A stretch of 64,000 bases of DNA from JAJRPT01 sp965661945 (lineage in GTDB: Bacteria; Bacteroidota; Ignavibacteria; Kapaibacteriales; UBA2268), in contig CBFIFP010000001.1 of assembly GCA_965661945.1 (NCBI GenBank), positions 248,001-312,000 of the forward strand. Direction: 5' to 3'. A model generated the notes under the pieces. That model worked only from the letters and a program-made list of their open reading frames with translations. It ran no database searches and was not told the origin of the DNA. A program made the position numbers and the translations under genes. Shown here piece after piece: positions 7,896 through 17,043 of this stretch. Numbering within the stretch: the stretch's first letter is position 1; every line of letters begins with the position of its first letter.

Positions 7896-8933
7896 TTACT
7901 CAAACGTCATTTCACCATTAAGAAATTTCTCTATTTCTAAAACATTTTCTTTACTGCCAACAAAAAGAGGAACTCTTTCGTGAATTGACTTAGGTTTTAA
8001 ATTTAAAATTCTACTTTTTCCATCAGATGCTCTTCCTCCAGCTTGTTCTGCAAGCATAGCTAATGGGTTAGCTTCATAAACTAATCTAAGTTTACCATTA
8101 GGGTTTTTACTATCAGCTGGATACATAAATATTCCACCATAAAAGAGAGTTCTATGAAAATCTGCAACCCCTGTGCCGATATACCTTAATTTATATGGCA
8201 TTGCTTTTTGTTTGTCGTCTTGTTTAATATAACGTAGATACTGTTGAATTTCTTTAGAATATAAATTAAAATACCCTTCATTTATACTGTAATATGCAGA
8301 TTTTTGTGGGATTTTTACATTTTCATGAAAAAGTATAAACTCCCCTATTGTTGGGTCATAAGTAAACATATTTACTCCTTGCCCTGTTGTATAAACAAAA
8401 ACCGTACTACTACCGTAAAGAGCATATCCTGCTGCTACTTGTTTGTAACCAGGTTGAATTAAAAGTGAGTTAAGAGATTCTGTTTCATTTATATCTGTAT
8501 CATCATCTCTTTTATAAAGTCCGAAAATAGTTCCGATGGTTACGTTAATATCTATATTTGATGAGCCATCAAGAGGATCAAAAACTAATACATATTTACC
8601 TTTTTCAAAATTATCTGGAATCTGAATTGGATTCTCATTTTCCTCTGAAGCCATTACACATAAATGCCCCCCGTGGTCCATTGATTTGATAATTACTTCA
8701 TTAGCATAAACATCTAGTTTTTTTACTTGTTCGCCATGTACATTAGTATCCCCAGACATTCCTATTATGTCATTCAAACCAGCTCTTCGAACTTCTCGCG
8801 ATATAATTCGGATTGCAAGAGCTAGATCGTGAAGTAAATAAGTAAACTCACCTGTTGCACCTGGGTGTTTATCTTTCTCATAAGAAATATAATGCTCTAA
8901 TGTAATAAATCTATTTGTGTTGAAAAAGGACAT
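7896..8933 (-). CDS. fbp: Fructose-1,6-bisphosphatase, class I
   Basis: A 345-residue gluconeogenic enzyme that hydrolyses fructose 1,6-bisphosphate to fructose 6-phosphate. The metal-binding signature FDPLDGSSNIDINVTIGTIF is intact, preceded by the ASEENE loop and followed by YKLRYIGTGVADFHRTL and the substrate-binding RLVYEANPLAMLAEQAGG block. The ATG at 8933 is preferred. A TTG five codons upstream would fall inside a TAATTTTG -7 box (complement of 8946-8953). It is monocistronic and is followed by the purF gene on the same strand after about 70 bases. Confidence 0.95.
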   Translation of the reverse strand: MSFFNTNRFITLEHYISYEKDKHPGATGEFTYLLHDLALAIRIISREVRRAGLNDIIGMSGDTNVHGEQVKKLDVYANEVIIKSMDHGGHLCVMASEENENPIQIPDNFEKGKYVLVFDPLDGSSNIDINVTIGTIFGLYKRDDDTDINETESLNSLLIQPGYKQVAAGYALYGSSTVFVYTTGQGVNMFTYDPTIGEFILFHENVKIPQKSAYYSINEGYFNLYSKEIQQYLRYIKQDDKQKAMPYKLRYIGTGVADFHRTLFYGGIFMYPADSKNPNGKLRLVYEANPLAMLAEQAGGRASDGKSRILNLKPKSIHERVPLFVGSKENVLEIEKFLNGEMTFE

Positions 8934-8945
8934 CTTTTTTATATC

Positions 8946-8953
8946 CAAAATTA
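8946..8953 (-). promoter_or_regulatory. -7 box upstream of fbp
   Basis: The complement reads TAATTTTG, the Bacteroidota -7 consensus, 12 bases before the fbp ATG. A TTTG lies 16 bases further upstream (complement of 8970-8973), which is shorter than the usual spacing. Predicted leader about 9 bases. Confidence 0.45.
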
Positions 8954-9000
8954 ATTAAAAGAAAATTAACAAAAAGTTTTTAAAAAGCAATAAAAAATTT

Positions 9001-10899
9001 TTAATATGCTCTTTGATTTTTACCTTCATAGTAGTTAATAAATGATTTATTGACTACTCTGTTTCCTCCAGGAGTTGGATAGTTACCGGAGAAATACCAA
9101 TCACCTAAATGATTAGGAACTGATTTATGCAAGCCTTCTATACTTTGATAAACTAATTTAATTTCTGCATTTACAATTGGATCTTTAACTAATTCAGAAA
9201 TTTTATTTGATATTTCTTCATCAGTAAATGGTTCGTAAATTTCTTTTACGTAATTAACAACTTTCTCGTCAATTAAACCAATTTGCATTAAACATTTTTC
9301 ATAAACATTATCAATAATATGACCTAGATTTCTCTCTTTTAGAAGTTCAATTGCAGCTCTAAATGCAATAAAATCTCCAAGTTTAGCCATATCGATACCA
9401 TAACAGTCCGGATAACGAATTTGTGGAGCTGATGAAACAACAACGATTCTTTTTGGTTTTAATCTATCTAAAATTTTTATAATTGATTTCTTTAATGTAG
9501 TTCCTCTTACAATACTATCATCGATTATAACTAAATTATCTTTATCATTTACAGTTCCATAAGTTATATCATAAACATGTTCTACAAGTTCATCTCTTTC
9601 ATTATCTTCAGTGATAAAAGTTCTTAATTTAACGTCTTTGATAGCAATTTTTTCAATTTTTACTCTTTTACTTAGTAATTCTTCAAGCTCATTATCATCT
9701 CCTTTTAGAACTACATTTTTGATTTGGTTGATTTTCATTTTATTATGATAATCTTCTAAACCTTTAATTAATCCATAATAAGCATTTTCTGCTGTATTTG
9801 GAACAAATGAAAATACTGAGTTATCTAAGTCATAGTCTATTGCCTCTAACACTTTAGGAACTACATTTTTTCCAAGTTCAATTCGCTCTCTGTATATATC
9901 TTTATCACTTCCTCTTGAAAAATATATTCTTTCAAATGAACAAGATAGTTTTTCTTTGGCTGGTTTGATTCGTTCCATTTTTGAACTACCATTTTTCTTG
10001 ATTATTAATGCGCAGCCAGGTTCAATTTCTTTTATTTCATCTAAATTAACATTAAAAACAGTTTGAATTACAGGTCTTTCTGATGTAACTGTAATAATTT
10101 CATCATTTTCATAATAGAATGCAGGTCTTATACCATTTGGATCTCTTAAAACAAACGCATCACCATGGCCAAATATTCCAACCATAGCATAACCACCATC
10201 CCATTTTTTTGCAGAGCGTTTTAATATTCTTTTTATGTTTAACATTTTTTCAATTTGAGAAGAAGCGGATTTTTTAGAAAAACCTTGTTCTTTCAATTTG
10301 AAATAAATTTCATTTACATCTTCATCAAGAAAATGGCCAATACGTTCAAGAATTGTTAAAGTATCTGCTTTTTCTCTTGGATGTTGTCCCAGACTAATTA
10401 ATTGATTGAATAACTCATCAACATTAGTCATATTAAAGTTTCCGGCTGTGATTAGATTCCGGTGAATCCAGTTATTTTTTCTAATAAAAGGATGACATTG
10501 ATGAATGGAATTCTTACCATAAGTACCATATCTTAAGTGACCTAAATATATATTACCAACAAAAGGAAGATAATCTTCAATCCATTGTTCGTCGTGTTGA
10601 AGTTCTTTAGCAAAATCTCTTGCTTCATTTATACTGCGCTGAACATTTTTAAATATGCTTACTATAGGTCTTGGATCAATACTTCTTTCTCTAAAAAAAA
10701 ATTCAGTACCTGGTTTTGGATTAAACTTTATTGAAACAAGCCCTGCACCATCTTGTCCCCTATTGTGTTGCTTTTCCATAAGCAAATAGATTTTATTCAA
10801 TGCCCAGAAATGAGAGCCATATTTATTTTTATAATAAGAAATTGGTTTTTTTAATCGTAAAAATGCAATTCCACACTCATGTTTTATTTCGTCGCTCAT
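9001..10899 (-). CDS. purF: Amidophosphoribosyltransferase, long Bacteroidota form
   Basis: A 632-residue enzyme of the first step of purine synthesis (glutamine + PRPP to phosphoribosylamine). The N-terminal class II glutaminase starts MSDEIKHECGIAF, and has KQHNRGQDGAGL, LGHLRYGTYG and a GNFNM loop; the catalytic Cys would be C9. The C-terminal phosphoribosyltransferase domain has the PRPP loop VIIDDSIVRGTTLK and the FSRGSD region. It is longer than E. coli PurF (about 505 residues), with an insertion between the domains and an added C-terminal segment; such forms of about 630 residues are known in Bacteroidota. The eight residues before the Cys must be removed for the usual N-terminal nucleophile chemistry. 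It stands alone, about 80 bases downstream of kgd. Confidence 0.88.
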   Translation of the reverse strand: MSDEIKHECGIAFLRLKKPISYYKNKYGSHFWALNKIYLLMEKQHNRGQDGAGLVSIKFNPKPGTEFFFRERSIDPRPIVSIFKNVQRSINEARDFAKELQHDEQWIEDYLPFVGNIYLGHLRYGTYGKNSIHQCHPFIRKNNWIHRNLITAGNFNMTNVDELFNQLISLGQHPREKADTLTILERIGHFLDEDVNEIYFKLKEQGFSKKSASSQIEKMLNIKRILKRSAKKWDGGYAMVGIFGHGDAFVLRDPNGIRPAFYYENDEIITVTSERPVIQTVFNVNLDEIKEIEPGCALIIKKNGSSKMERIKPAKEKLSCSFERIYFSRGSDKDIYRERIELGKNVVPKVLEAIDYDLDNSVFSFVPNTAENAYYGLIKGLEDYHNKMKINQIKNVVLKGDDNELEELLSKRVKIEKIAIKDVKLRTFITEDNERDELVEHVYDITYGTVNDKDNLVIIDDSIVRGTTLKKSIIKILDRLKPKRIVVVSSAPQIRYPDCYGIDMAKLGDFIAFRAAIELLKERNLGHIIDNVYEKCLMQIGLIDEKVVNYVKEIYEPFTDEEISNKISELVKDPIVNAEIKLVYQSIEGLHKSVPNHLGDWYFSGNYPTPGGNRVVNKSFINYYEGKNQRAY

Positions 10900-10914
10900 T
10901 TATCCCCTATTTAT

Positions 10915-10959
10915 AAAAAAACAAAAAAAGGTCAAGCATTATACAATACTTAACCTTTT
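10915..10959 (-). terminator. Terminator after the 2-oxoglutarate dehydrogenase gene
   Basis: On the minus strand AAAAGGTTAAG, a 12-base loop and CTTGACCTTTT pair with one mismatch. They are followed by a T-rich run (TTTGTTTTTTT), a classic rho-independent layout downstream of the gene ending at 10980. Confidence 0.65.
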
Positions 10960-10979
10960 AAATTATTATGATGCTAAAT

Positions 10980-13900
10980 TTATTCATTTATAGCTGTTTC
11001 TAAAATCTGATTTTGTTCTTTAGCGTGAATTTTTGCTGAACCAGTAGCCGTTGAAGCTGATGCATTTCTACCAATATATGATAGCTTTTCAAAACCAATA
11101 ATATCTTGCAGAAGTGGACATACAAATGACCAAGCTCCCTGATTTTTTGGTTCTTCTTGTACCCATGAAACTCTTTTTGCATTGCTATAAGAATTTAATA
11201 TTTGAATCATTAACTCATTATCAAATGGATAAATTTGTTCTAATCTTAAAATTGCAATATTAGTTTTTCCGGATTCTCTTAATTTAGAAAGTAATTCGTA
11301 ATAAATTTTGCCAGAACAAATTAATACTTTTTCAATATTAGATTTATTAGTAGTTGCATCATCTATTATTGTATTAAATGAACTATCAGTAAAATCAGAA
11401 ACTGCAGAAACTGCTTCTGGATGTCTTAACATACTTTTAGGTGTAAAGACTATCATAGGAGTTTGAAAATTCATTTTTAATTGTCTGCGTAATGCATGAA
11501 AATATTGACTAGGAGTTGTGAAATTAGCAACAATCATATTTTCATCAGCACATAATTGTAAATATCTTTCAATTCTTCCAGAGGAATGTTCGGGTCCTTG
11601 ACCGTCATGTCCATGAGGTAGCAACATTACTAAATTAGATGTTTGTTTCCATTTTACTTCACCACAACTTAAAAACTGATCTATAATTGGTTGCGCCATA
11701 TTAGAAAAATCACCAAATTGTGCTTCCCATAAAGTTAGAGTGTTGGGTGAATAAATAGAATAACCATAATCAAATCCGAGTACAGCTAATTCTGAAAGCG
11801 GACTATCATAAATTTGAATTTTAGATTGATTATTTTGAATATGATTTAATGGTACATAATCACCTTCGTGAATATAATCTGTTAAAACAGCGTGCCTTTG
11901 GCTAAAAGTTCCTCTTCTACTATCTTCACCTGATAATCTTATAGGGTGATTTTCTAAAAGTAATGAACCAAAAGCCAATGCTTCACCCATTGCCCAATCA
12001 ATTTTAGGTTCGCTACTATCAACCATTTGCCTTCTTTGTTTTAATCCACTAAGAACTTTAGGATTCGCATTAAAGCCCTCAGGAACAAAAGTTATTGCAT
12101 TTGTTAAACGTTGAATAACATCTTTACTAACTGAGGTAATGTAGTTTTTAAATGTATGCCCAATCTTACTTTCTGGTATTTTGGTTGGATCAGGAGCTTT
12201 TACTTTTCTGCTTTCAAATGCTTCGTCTAATTTATTGTTATACTCATTTAATGCAGTATCTGCTTCATCTTGAGAAATAAGTCCATTTTTAACAAGTTCA
12301 TTCATATAACTTTCGCGAACAGGTGTCATTTGTCTTATTTTTTTATAAAGTAATGGTTGAGTATAAGATGGTTCATCTCCTTCATTATGTCCATACTTTC
12401 TATAACTTAGAAGATCTATTATTACATCTGATGAGTATTTTTGTCTGTATTCATAAGCAAATTTACCAGCTTGAACAACAGCTTCAGGGTCATCTCCATT
12501 AACGTGGAGTATAGGACATTGGCTCATTTTACTAACATCAGTTGCATAAGTGGTAGAACGACCAGATTCTGCAGTAGTAGTAAATCCAATTTGATTATTA
12601 ATTATTATATGAATTGTTCCACCAGTTGTATATCCATTTAGATTTACAAAGTTTAATACTTCTTGGACAATACCTTGACCTGCATAAGCTGCATCACCAT
12701 GAATTAAAATTGGTAAAACTTTATCATAACCAGTTGCCATATCTTGTTCTCTTAATGCTCTAGCCATACCAAGAACAACAGGATTTATTATTTCAAGGTG
12801 TGAAGGATTTGGAGCAAGGTGAACTGTAACTTTTTTATTGTTAGAATTAATGTGATTACCTGTTTGACCTAAGTGATATTTAACATCACCTGTTCCATGG
12901 TAGTAGTTGGTATCAATATCTCCATCAAATTCATTAAAGATTTTAGTAACATCTTTACCTATATTATTTACAAGAATATTAAGTCTTCCTCTATGTGCCA
13001 TTCCAAGAACAACATTTTCTGAGTCTGAATCAGCGGCTTCGTCTAATATTTTATCTAATAATACGATAACTGACTCACTACCTTCGAGAGAGAATCTTTT
13101 GTGTCCGATAAATTTTTTGTGTAAGAAATTTTCAAATTGCTCAGCTTCAATTAATTTGCTTAAAATGTCTAGACGATTTTGTTTGTCAAAGTTTATTTTA
13201 CCAAGTCCGAGCTCAAACCATTTTTTAACCCAGTTTTTCTTGCTTTGGTCTTGAATATGCATAAATTCAATTCCAATTGTTCCGCAATATGTTTCTCTAA
13301 GTCTTTCTATTATATCTCGTAACGGGTAACTTGGTTCTTCCCATGAAGCAGAAGCAGGGAAATCTCTATCTAAATCCCAAATTGTAAAACCATAGTAAGC
13401 AGGATCTAATTCTGCATAATAATATGAATCGTTCCCGAGTGGATTAATAGATGCTAACAAATGACCTCTTACTCGATAGGCATTTATCATCTGAACAACA
13501 TGAGCGCCTTTTTCTACTCTTGTTCTTGTATTATCTAATCCATATTTTCTTACTGAAACATCGATAGACCATCTTACAGGTTCGAAAGGTATTTTTAAAC
13601 TTGCAAATATTTGGTCATAAAATCTATTTTCACCTATTAATAATTTATGTAAGTAAGCTAAAAATTCAGCTGACTCAGCTCCTTGAATGATTCTATGGTC
13701 ATAAGTGTTAGTGATTGTAACAACTTTCGAAATTGCTAAGGTAGTTAAAACTTCGGGTCTTACTGATTGAAACTCAATAGGATAATCGATTGCTCCTGTT
13801 GCTATTATTAATCCTTGATGTTTCATTAATCTTGGAACTGATGCAGTTGTTCCTATCATTCCAGGATTAGTTAAAGTAATGGTTGTTCCCTCGAGTTCGT

Positions 13901-14594
13901 CTAAAGTTAATTTGCTATTTCTGGCTCTGACTACTAAGTCGTCAAATTTTTCAACAAACTCAGCAAAATGCAGTTTCTCTGCATTTTTTATATTGGGTAC
14001 CAGAAGTAATCTAGAACCATCTTTTCTTACTAAGTCAACTGCAAGTCCGACATTAATACCTTTTCTTTTAATTCTCATTGGTTTATTATCAACATAGGCA
14101 AAACCGTCATTTAATTGAGGGAATTTTTGCAAAGTTTTAACTAAAGCCCAAAGTATTAAGTGAGTAAAAGATATTTTAGATTTTCTTTGACTAATAAGAT
14201 ATTTATTAATTATTCTTCTATTTTCGTCTAAGGCTTTAACTGGCATAGTCCTAATGGATGTTGCAGTTGGAACTCTTAAACTTTCTTGCATGTTTTCAGC
14301 TATTTTAGCTGAGATATTTGTAAAAGTTTCAAATTCTTCACCTGATAATAATCTATAACCATCGTCAAGAATTTCATCAGATTGGATATTGGATTTATTA
14401 TTATTAGGTTTATTATTGTTTTTTTCATTATTAATATAAATATTATCATAACTGTTACTCCTATCTTCAATAGGAGAAACACTTACGTTATTTATTTTCT
14501 CAAAATATTCACGCCAAGCAGGGCTTACAGAATTTGGGTCTCTAAGAAATTGAAAGTATAACTCGTCTTCAAAAGCAGAATTAGGATTTAGCAC
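10980..14594 (-). CDS. kgd: Multifunctional 2-oxoglutarate decarboxylase/dehydrogenase (E2 domain fused to E1)
   Basis: A 1204-residue fusion. Residues 1-45 form the short N-terminal helix of E1o proteins (FLRDPNSVSPAWREYFEK). A low-complexity Asn/Lys linker follows, then a 2-oxoacid dehydrogenase acyltransferase catalytic domain at about 85-330, with NTYDHRIIQGAESAEF as its active-site segment. From about 370 to the end is a full thiamine-dependent E1, with GMAHRGRLN, HGDAAYAGQG and YRKYGHNEGDEP. This is the Kgd/OdhA architecture known from Actinobacteria; it feeds succinyl-CoA or succinic semialdehyde into the TCA cycle. There is no lipoyl domain, so lipoylated E2 must come from elsewhere. 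The start is GTG: no ATG or TTG exists between it and the upstream stop, and a promoter ends eight bases before it. Confidence 0.93.
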   Translation of the reverse strand: MLNPNSAFEDELYFQFLRDPNSVSPAWREYFEKINNVSVSPIEDRSNSYDNIYINNEKNNNKPNNNKSNIQSDEILDDGYRLLSGEEFETFTNISAKIAENMQESLRVPTATSIRTMPVKALDENRRIINKYLISQRKSKISFTHLILWALVKTLQKFPQLNDGFAYVDNKPMRIKRKGINVGLAVDLVRKDGSRLLLVPNIKNAEKLHFAEFVEKFDDLVVRARNSKLTLDELEGTTITLTNPGMIGTTASVPRLMKHQGLIIATGAIDYPIEFQSVRPEVLTTLAISKVVTITNTYDHRIIQGAESAEFLAYLHKLLIGENRFYDQIFASLKIPFEPVRWSIDVSVRKYGLDNTRTRVEKGAHVVQMINAYRVRGHLLASINPLGNDSYYYAELDPAYYGFTIWDLDRDFPASASWEEPSYPLRDIIERLRETYCGTIGIEFMHIQDQSKKNWVKKWFELGLGKINFDKQNRLDILSKLIEAEQFENFLHKKFIGHKRFSLEGSESVIVLLDKILDEAADSDSENVVLGMAHRGRLNILVNNIGKDVTKIFNEFDGDIDTNYYHGTGDVKYHLGQTGNHINSNNKKVTVHLAPNPSHLEIINPVVLGMARALREQDMATGYDKVLPILIHGDAAYAGQGIVQEVLNFVNLNGYTTGGTIHIIINNQIGFTTTAESGRSTTYATDVSKMSQCPILHVNGDDPEAVVQAGKFAYEYRQKYSSDVIIDLLSYRKYGHNEGDEPSYTQPLLYKKIRQMTPVRESYMNELVKNGLISQDEADTALNEYNNKLDEAFESRKVKAPDPTKIPESKIGHTFKNYITSVSKDVIQRLTNAITFVPEGFNANPKVLSGLKQRRQMVDSSEPKIDWAMGEALAFGSLLLENHPIRLSGEDSRRGTFSQRHAVLTDYIHEGDYVPLNHIQNNQSKIQIYDSPLSELAVLGFDYGYSIYSPNTLTLWEAQFGDFSNMAQPIIDQFLSCGEVKWKQTSNLVMLLPHGHDGQGPEHSSGRIERYLQLCADENMIVANFTTPSQYFHALRRQLKMNFQTPMIVFTPKSMLRHPEAVSAVSDFTDSSFNTIIDDATTNKSNIEKVLICSGKIYYELLSKLRESGKTNIAILRLEQIYPFDNELMIQILNSYSNAKRVSWVQEEPKNQGAWSFVCPLLQDIIGFEKLSYIGRNASASTATGSAKIHAKEQNQILETAINE

Positions 14595-14602
14595 GCTTAA
14601 AC

Positions 14603-14634
14603 CAAAATTAAATTAACAATTTTTAAACTACAAA
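14603..14634 (-). promoter_or_regulatory. Promoter of the kgd gene
   Basis: On the minus strand TTTG (complement of 14631-14634), 20 bases, TAATTTTG (complement of 14603-14610). Transcription is expected to start near 14599, leaving a leader of about five bases before the GTG at 14594. Confidence 0.65.
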
Positions 14635-14774
14635 ATTAACAAAAGTTTAATAAAAAAAAGAGTTTTTAATGTAAAAAAATTATTGATTATAAAATATTAT
14701 TATTTATTTATATTATTTGAGAGATAATTTAAAATTTTATTATTTCTTATCCTTTTTAAATACAATTTATTATG

Positions 14775-16121
14775 TTACTTTTCAACAATAATCTTTTTGG
14801 TTAATAAATGAAATCTATATGTAAGTGTGAGAGCTGTGAAAGTAAGTCCTATCAAGTATCCATACCATACGCCAATAGCGCCATAGTTGTAATAATTAAC
14901 TAAAATATATCCTAGAGGTATAGTCATTACCCAATAACTTATTGATGTTATAATTGTAGGAATTTTAACATCGTGTATTCCTCTTAATGCACCAAGTATT
15001 ACTACCTGAAGACCATCTGATAGTTGAAAAAAACCAGCAACTATCATTAATACTGTTGCTATTGATAGCACTTCAGGATTATCAATATATAATGAAGGTA
15101 AAAATTCATTAAATACGATGAAAAATATCGCAGATATTGACATAAAACCAAGTACCATATACACTGACATAAATCCAGAATTTCTTATTTCACGTTTTAA
15201 TCCCATACCAAGAAAGTTTGATAGTGAAATTGTTGCTGCAGTTCCAATTCCACCAGCCATCATAAATGTTGTTGCGGCAAGATTTAATGCGATTTGATGT
15301 GCTGCAAGGGCTTCGGCTGATATTGTTCCTACTATTATAGAACCAACAGAAAAGGCGGATACTTCCATTGCGAATTGCATTCCAATTGGAAGTCCCATCT
15401 TTGTTATTTCTTTTAACTTTTGGAATTTTACTTTTATAAAATTCAAATCTTTCAAATATGTTTTTAACTTTTCTGTTTTTAGCATCAATAAAAGTATCAA
15501 TACAAGCATTAAAACGCGTGCAATAAATGTTGCCCAAGCCGCACCGGCAACTCCCATTTCAGGAAATCCTAATTTTCCAAATATTAAAATATAATTTAAT
15601 ATTACATTAATTACATTTGCTATTATTGTAACAATCATTCCAGGTTTTGTTAAGCGAAGACCTTCAAGGAATTGCTTAAATGCAAGAAAAAGCATAAATG
15701 GAAGTAATGACCAAATCATTACAAGGTAATAATCCATTGATAATATTACTACTTCTGGGTCTTGTCCTAAGAAAACAAATATACCTATTATTAAATATAA
15801 AAACACCATTAATATAATGGCATATAAAGTATTAGCAACTATACCGTTTGATAACAAGTTACTACATTCTTCTTGATTTCTTAGCCCATTTGCTTTACCA
15901 ACAAGAGGTGTAAGTCCTGTTGCAAGCCCTATTCCAATTATAAAAAACATTGAAAAGATTGAATGACCAAATGCAACTGCAGCAAGGGGTAAAGCACCTA
16001 ACCAACCAATCATTAATGTATCAGCAAGGGCTGTGAGCATGTGACCAAGTTGAGATAAAGCAACAGGATATGCAAGTTTTAGATTGTTTATAAAGTGATA
16101 TTTTTGTTTCTTTGAGAGCAT
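14775..16121 (-). CDS. MATE-family multidrug/metabolite exporter
   Basis: A 448-residue inner-membrane protein with about 12 hydrophobic helices in two similar halves. The N-terminal half has LAYPVALSQLGHMLTALADTLMIGWLG, the mark of MatE proteins (here cited as PVALSQLG and ADTLMIG), and the second half has MGLPIGMQFAMEV. MATE transporters expel cationic drugs or metabolites using a sodium or proton gradient. Length is normal. A TAATTTTG -7 box (complement of 16151-16158) lies 29 bases upstream of the ATG. The substrate cannot be deduced. Confidence 0.92.
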   Translation of the reverse strand: MLSKKQKYHFINNLKLAYPVALSQLGHMLTALADTLMIGWLGALPLAAVAFGHSIFSMFFIIGIGLATGLTPLVGKANGLRNQEECSNLLSNGIVANTLYAIILMVFLYLIIGIFVFLGQDPEVVILSMDYYLVMIWSLLPFMLFLAFKQFLEGLRLTKPGMIVTIIANVINVILNYILIFGKLGFPEMGVAGAAWATFIARVLMLVLILLLMLKTEKLKTYLKDLNFIKVKFQKLKEITKMGLPIGMQFAMEVSAFSVGSIIVGTISAEALAAHQIALNLAATTFMMAGGIGTAATISLSNFLGMGLKREIRNSGFMSVYMVLGFMSISAIFFIVFNEFLPSLYIDNPEVLSIATVLMIVAGFFQLSDGLQVVILGALRGIHDVKIPTIITSISYWVMTIPLGYILVNYYNYGAIGVWYGYLIGLTFTALTLTYRFHLLTKKIIVEK

Positions 16122-16245
16122 TATTTCATATTAATTAAAAATTCAAACCGCAAAATTAAGGTTAATTTATTAAATGCGAGTTAATTATTTTTTAATATGG
16201 ACAATTTGAAATTAAACTATTATACAATCGAATCTATTCTTTAAT

Positions 16246-16632
16246 TTAAAACCTCGATATTTTAAGTTCAATACTTGCAAGAATTGCTACTATAAAAATC
16301 TCAACTATTATATAAATCCAACCAAAGAATTTGATTGTTTCTATATGATAAAATGCAAATCCAATTAATATAAAACAATATAGAATATTTAGTAAGGCAA
16401 TGTTTTTTATAAACATATATATCTTATTATTTTCTTGTTTAAAAGCATATAAATCATAAATTGCAAACAAAACTGGTAATGAGGCAAGTATATATAGCGT
16501 TTGTTTTGGTATTCCAAAAATATTCTCAAATTTAACTAATACCACTCCTAGTAAAAATGCAGAGATAATTGCCCCAACACCATCAATAATAAGGAGTTTT
16601 TTAGGATTTGTTTTAAATCTTTCAATTATCAT
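16246..16632 (-). CDS. Small four-helix membrane protein of unknown function
   Basis: A 128-residue protein that I do not recognise. It has four hydrophobic segments, at about residues 12-32, 42-62, 72-95 and 100-122. Charged loops lie between them (FKTNPKK at the start, YAFKQENNK between helices 2 and 3), suggesting an inner-membrane protein with both ends in the cytosol. The ATG at 16632 is 14 bases downstream of a lipoprotein remnant on the same strand. No motif suggests an enzymatic role. Confidence 0.65.
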   Translation of the reverse strand: MIIERFKTNPKKLLIIDGVGAIISAFLLGVVLVKFENIFGIPKQTLYILASLPVLFAIYDLYAFKQENNKIYMFIKNIALLNILYCFILIGFAFYHIETIKFFGWIYIIVEIFIVAILASIELKISRF

Positions 16633-16646
16633 AAAGATTAAGGTAT

Positions 16647-16811
16647 TTATAATGATATCAACAAGGAATTGTGTTCAACTCCAACACTATCATATGGATT
16701 TGAGAAAGTAGTCGAATTAGTAACCCTAATTCCATTACCACTCCTAACCGATGCTACCTCTTTACAAGAGAATAATATTGTTGATAATATAATTATAGAA
16801 AAATTCTTAAT
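16647..16811 (-). pseudogene. Lipoprotein N-terminus remnant without a standard start codon
   Basis: An open frame of 54 codons that encodes a clear lipoprotein signal (KNFSIIILSTILFSC, lipobox LFSC) followed by a short mature part rich in Ser/Asn and ending NPYDSVGVEHNSLLISL. The phrase NPYD-x-G-x-xHN resembles the first residues of many Bacteroidota surface lipoproteins, which then continue for hundreds of residues; here a stop follows at once. The only codon in the start position is ATT (16809-16811), just after an in-frame TAA at 16812-16814. It is best read as the truncated and decayed 5' end of a lipoprotein gene; a tiny lipopeptide using an ATT start is possible but less likely. Confidence 0.55.
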
Positions 16812-16814
16812 TTA

Positions 16815-17043
16815 AGTGTTATGTTTTCACAACGCCTAAATTATATTAATTTTACAAAAATTTTCAAATGAAAATATGAACCTATGCAAAATTAAATACC
16901 AAACACTATTTTTCCACTCAAGAGAAAGTTTTCCACTAATTGTTTATAAATATAAATTTATTGGAATAAACAAATTTTTACGAAACTTAAGATATAAACT
17001 TAAATATAATTTTTATAATAATAATTGTTAATGTTATTTTATA
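16815..17043. other. AT-rich gap without a recognisable gene
   Basis: Together with the remnant at 16647-16811 this forms a gap of about 410 bases between two minus-strand genes. Beyond the lipoprotein remnant I see no reading frame with family features, no RNA gene and no clear terminator. Confidence 0.5.

Noticed and set aside
12907..13254. Open frame of 115 codons on the plus strand inside kgd
   Set aside because: It is antisense to a highly conserved E1 region; Ser/Leu-rich composition is the usual shadow of such coding DNA.
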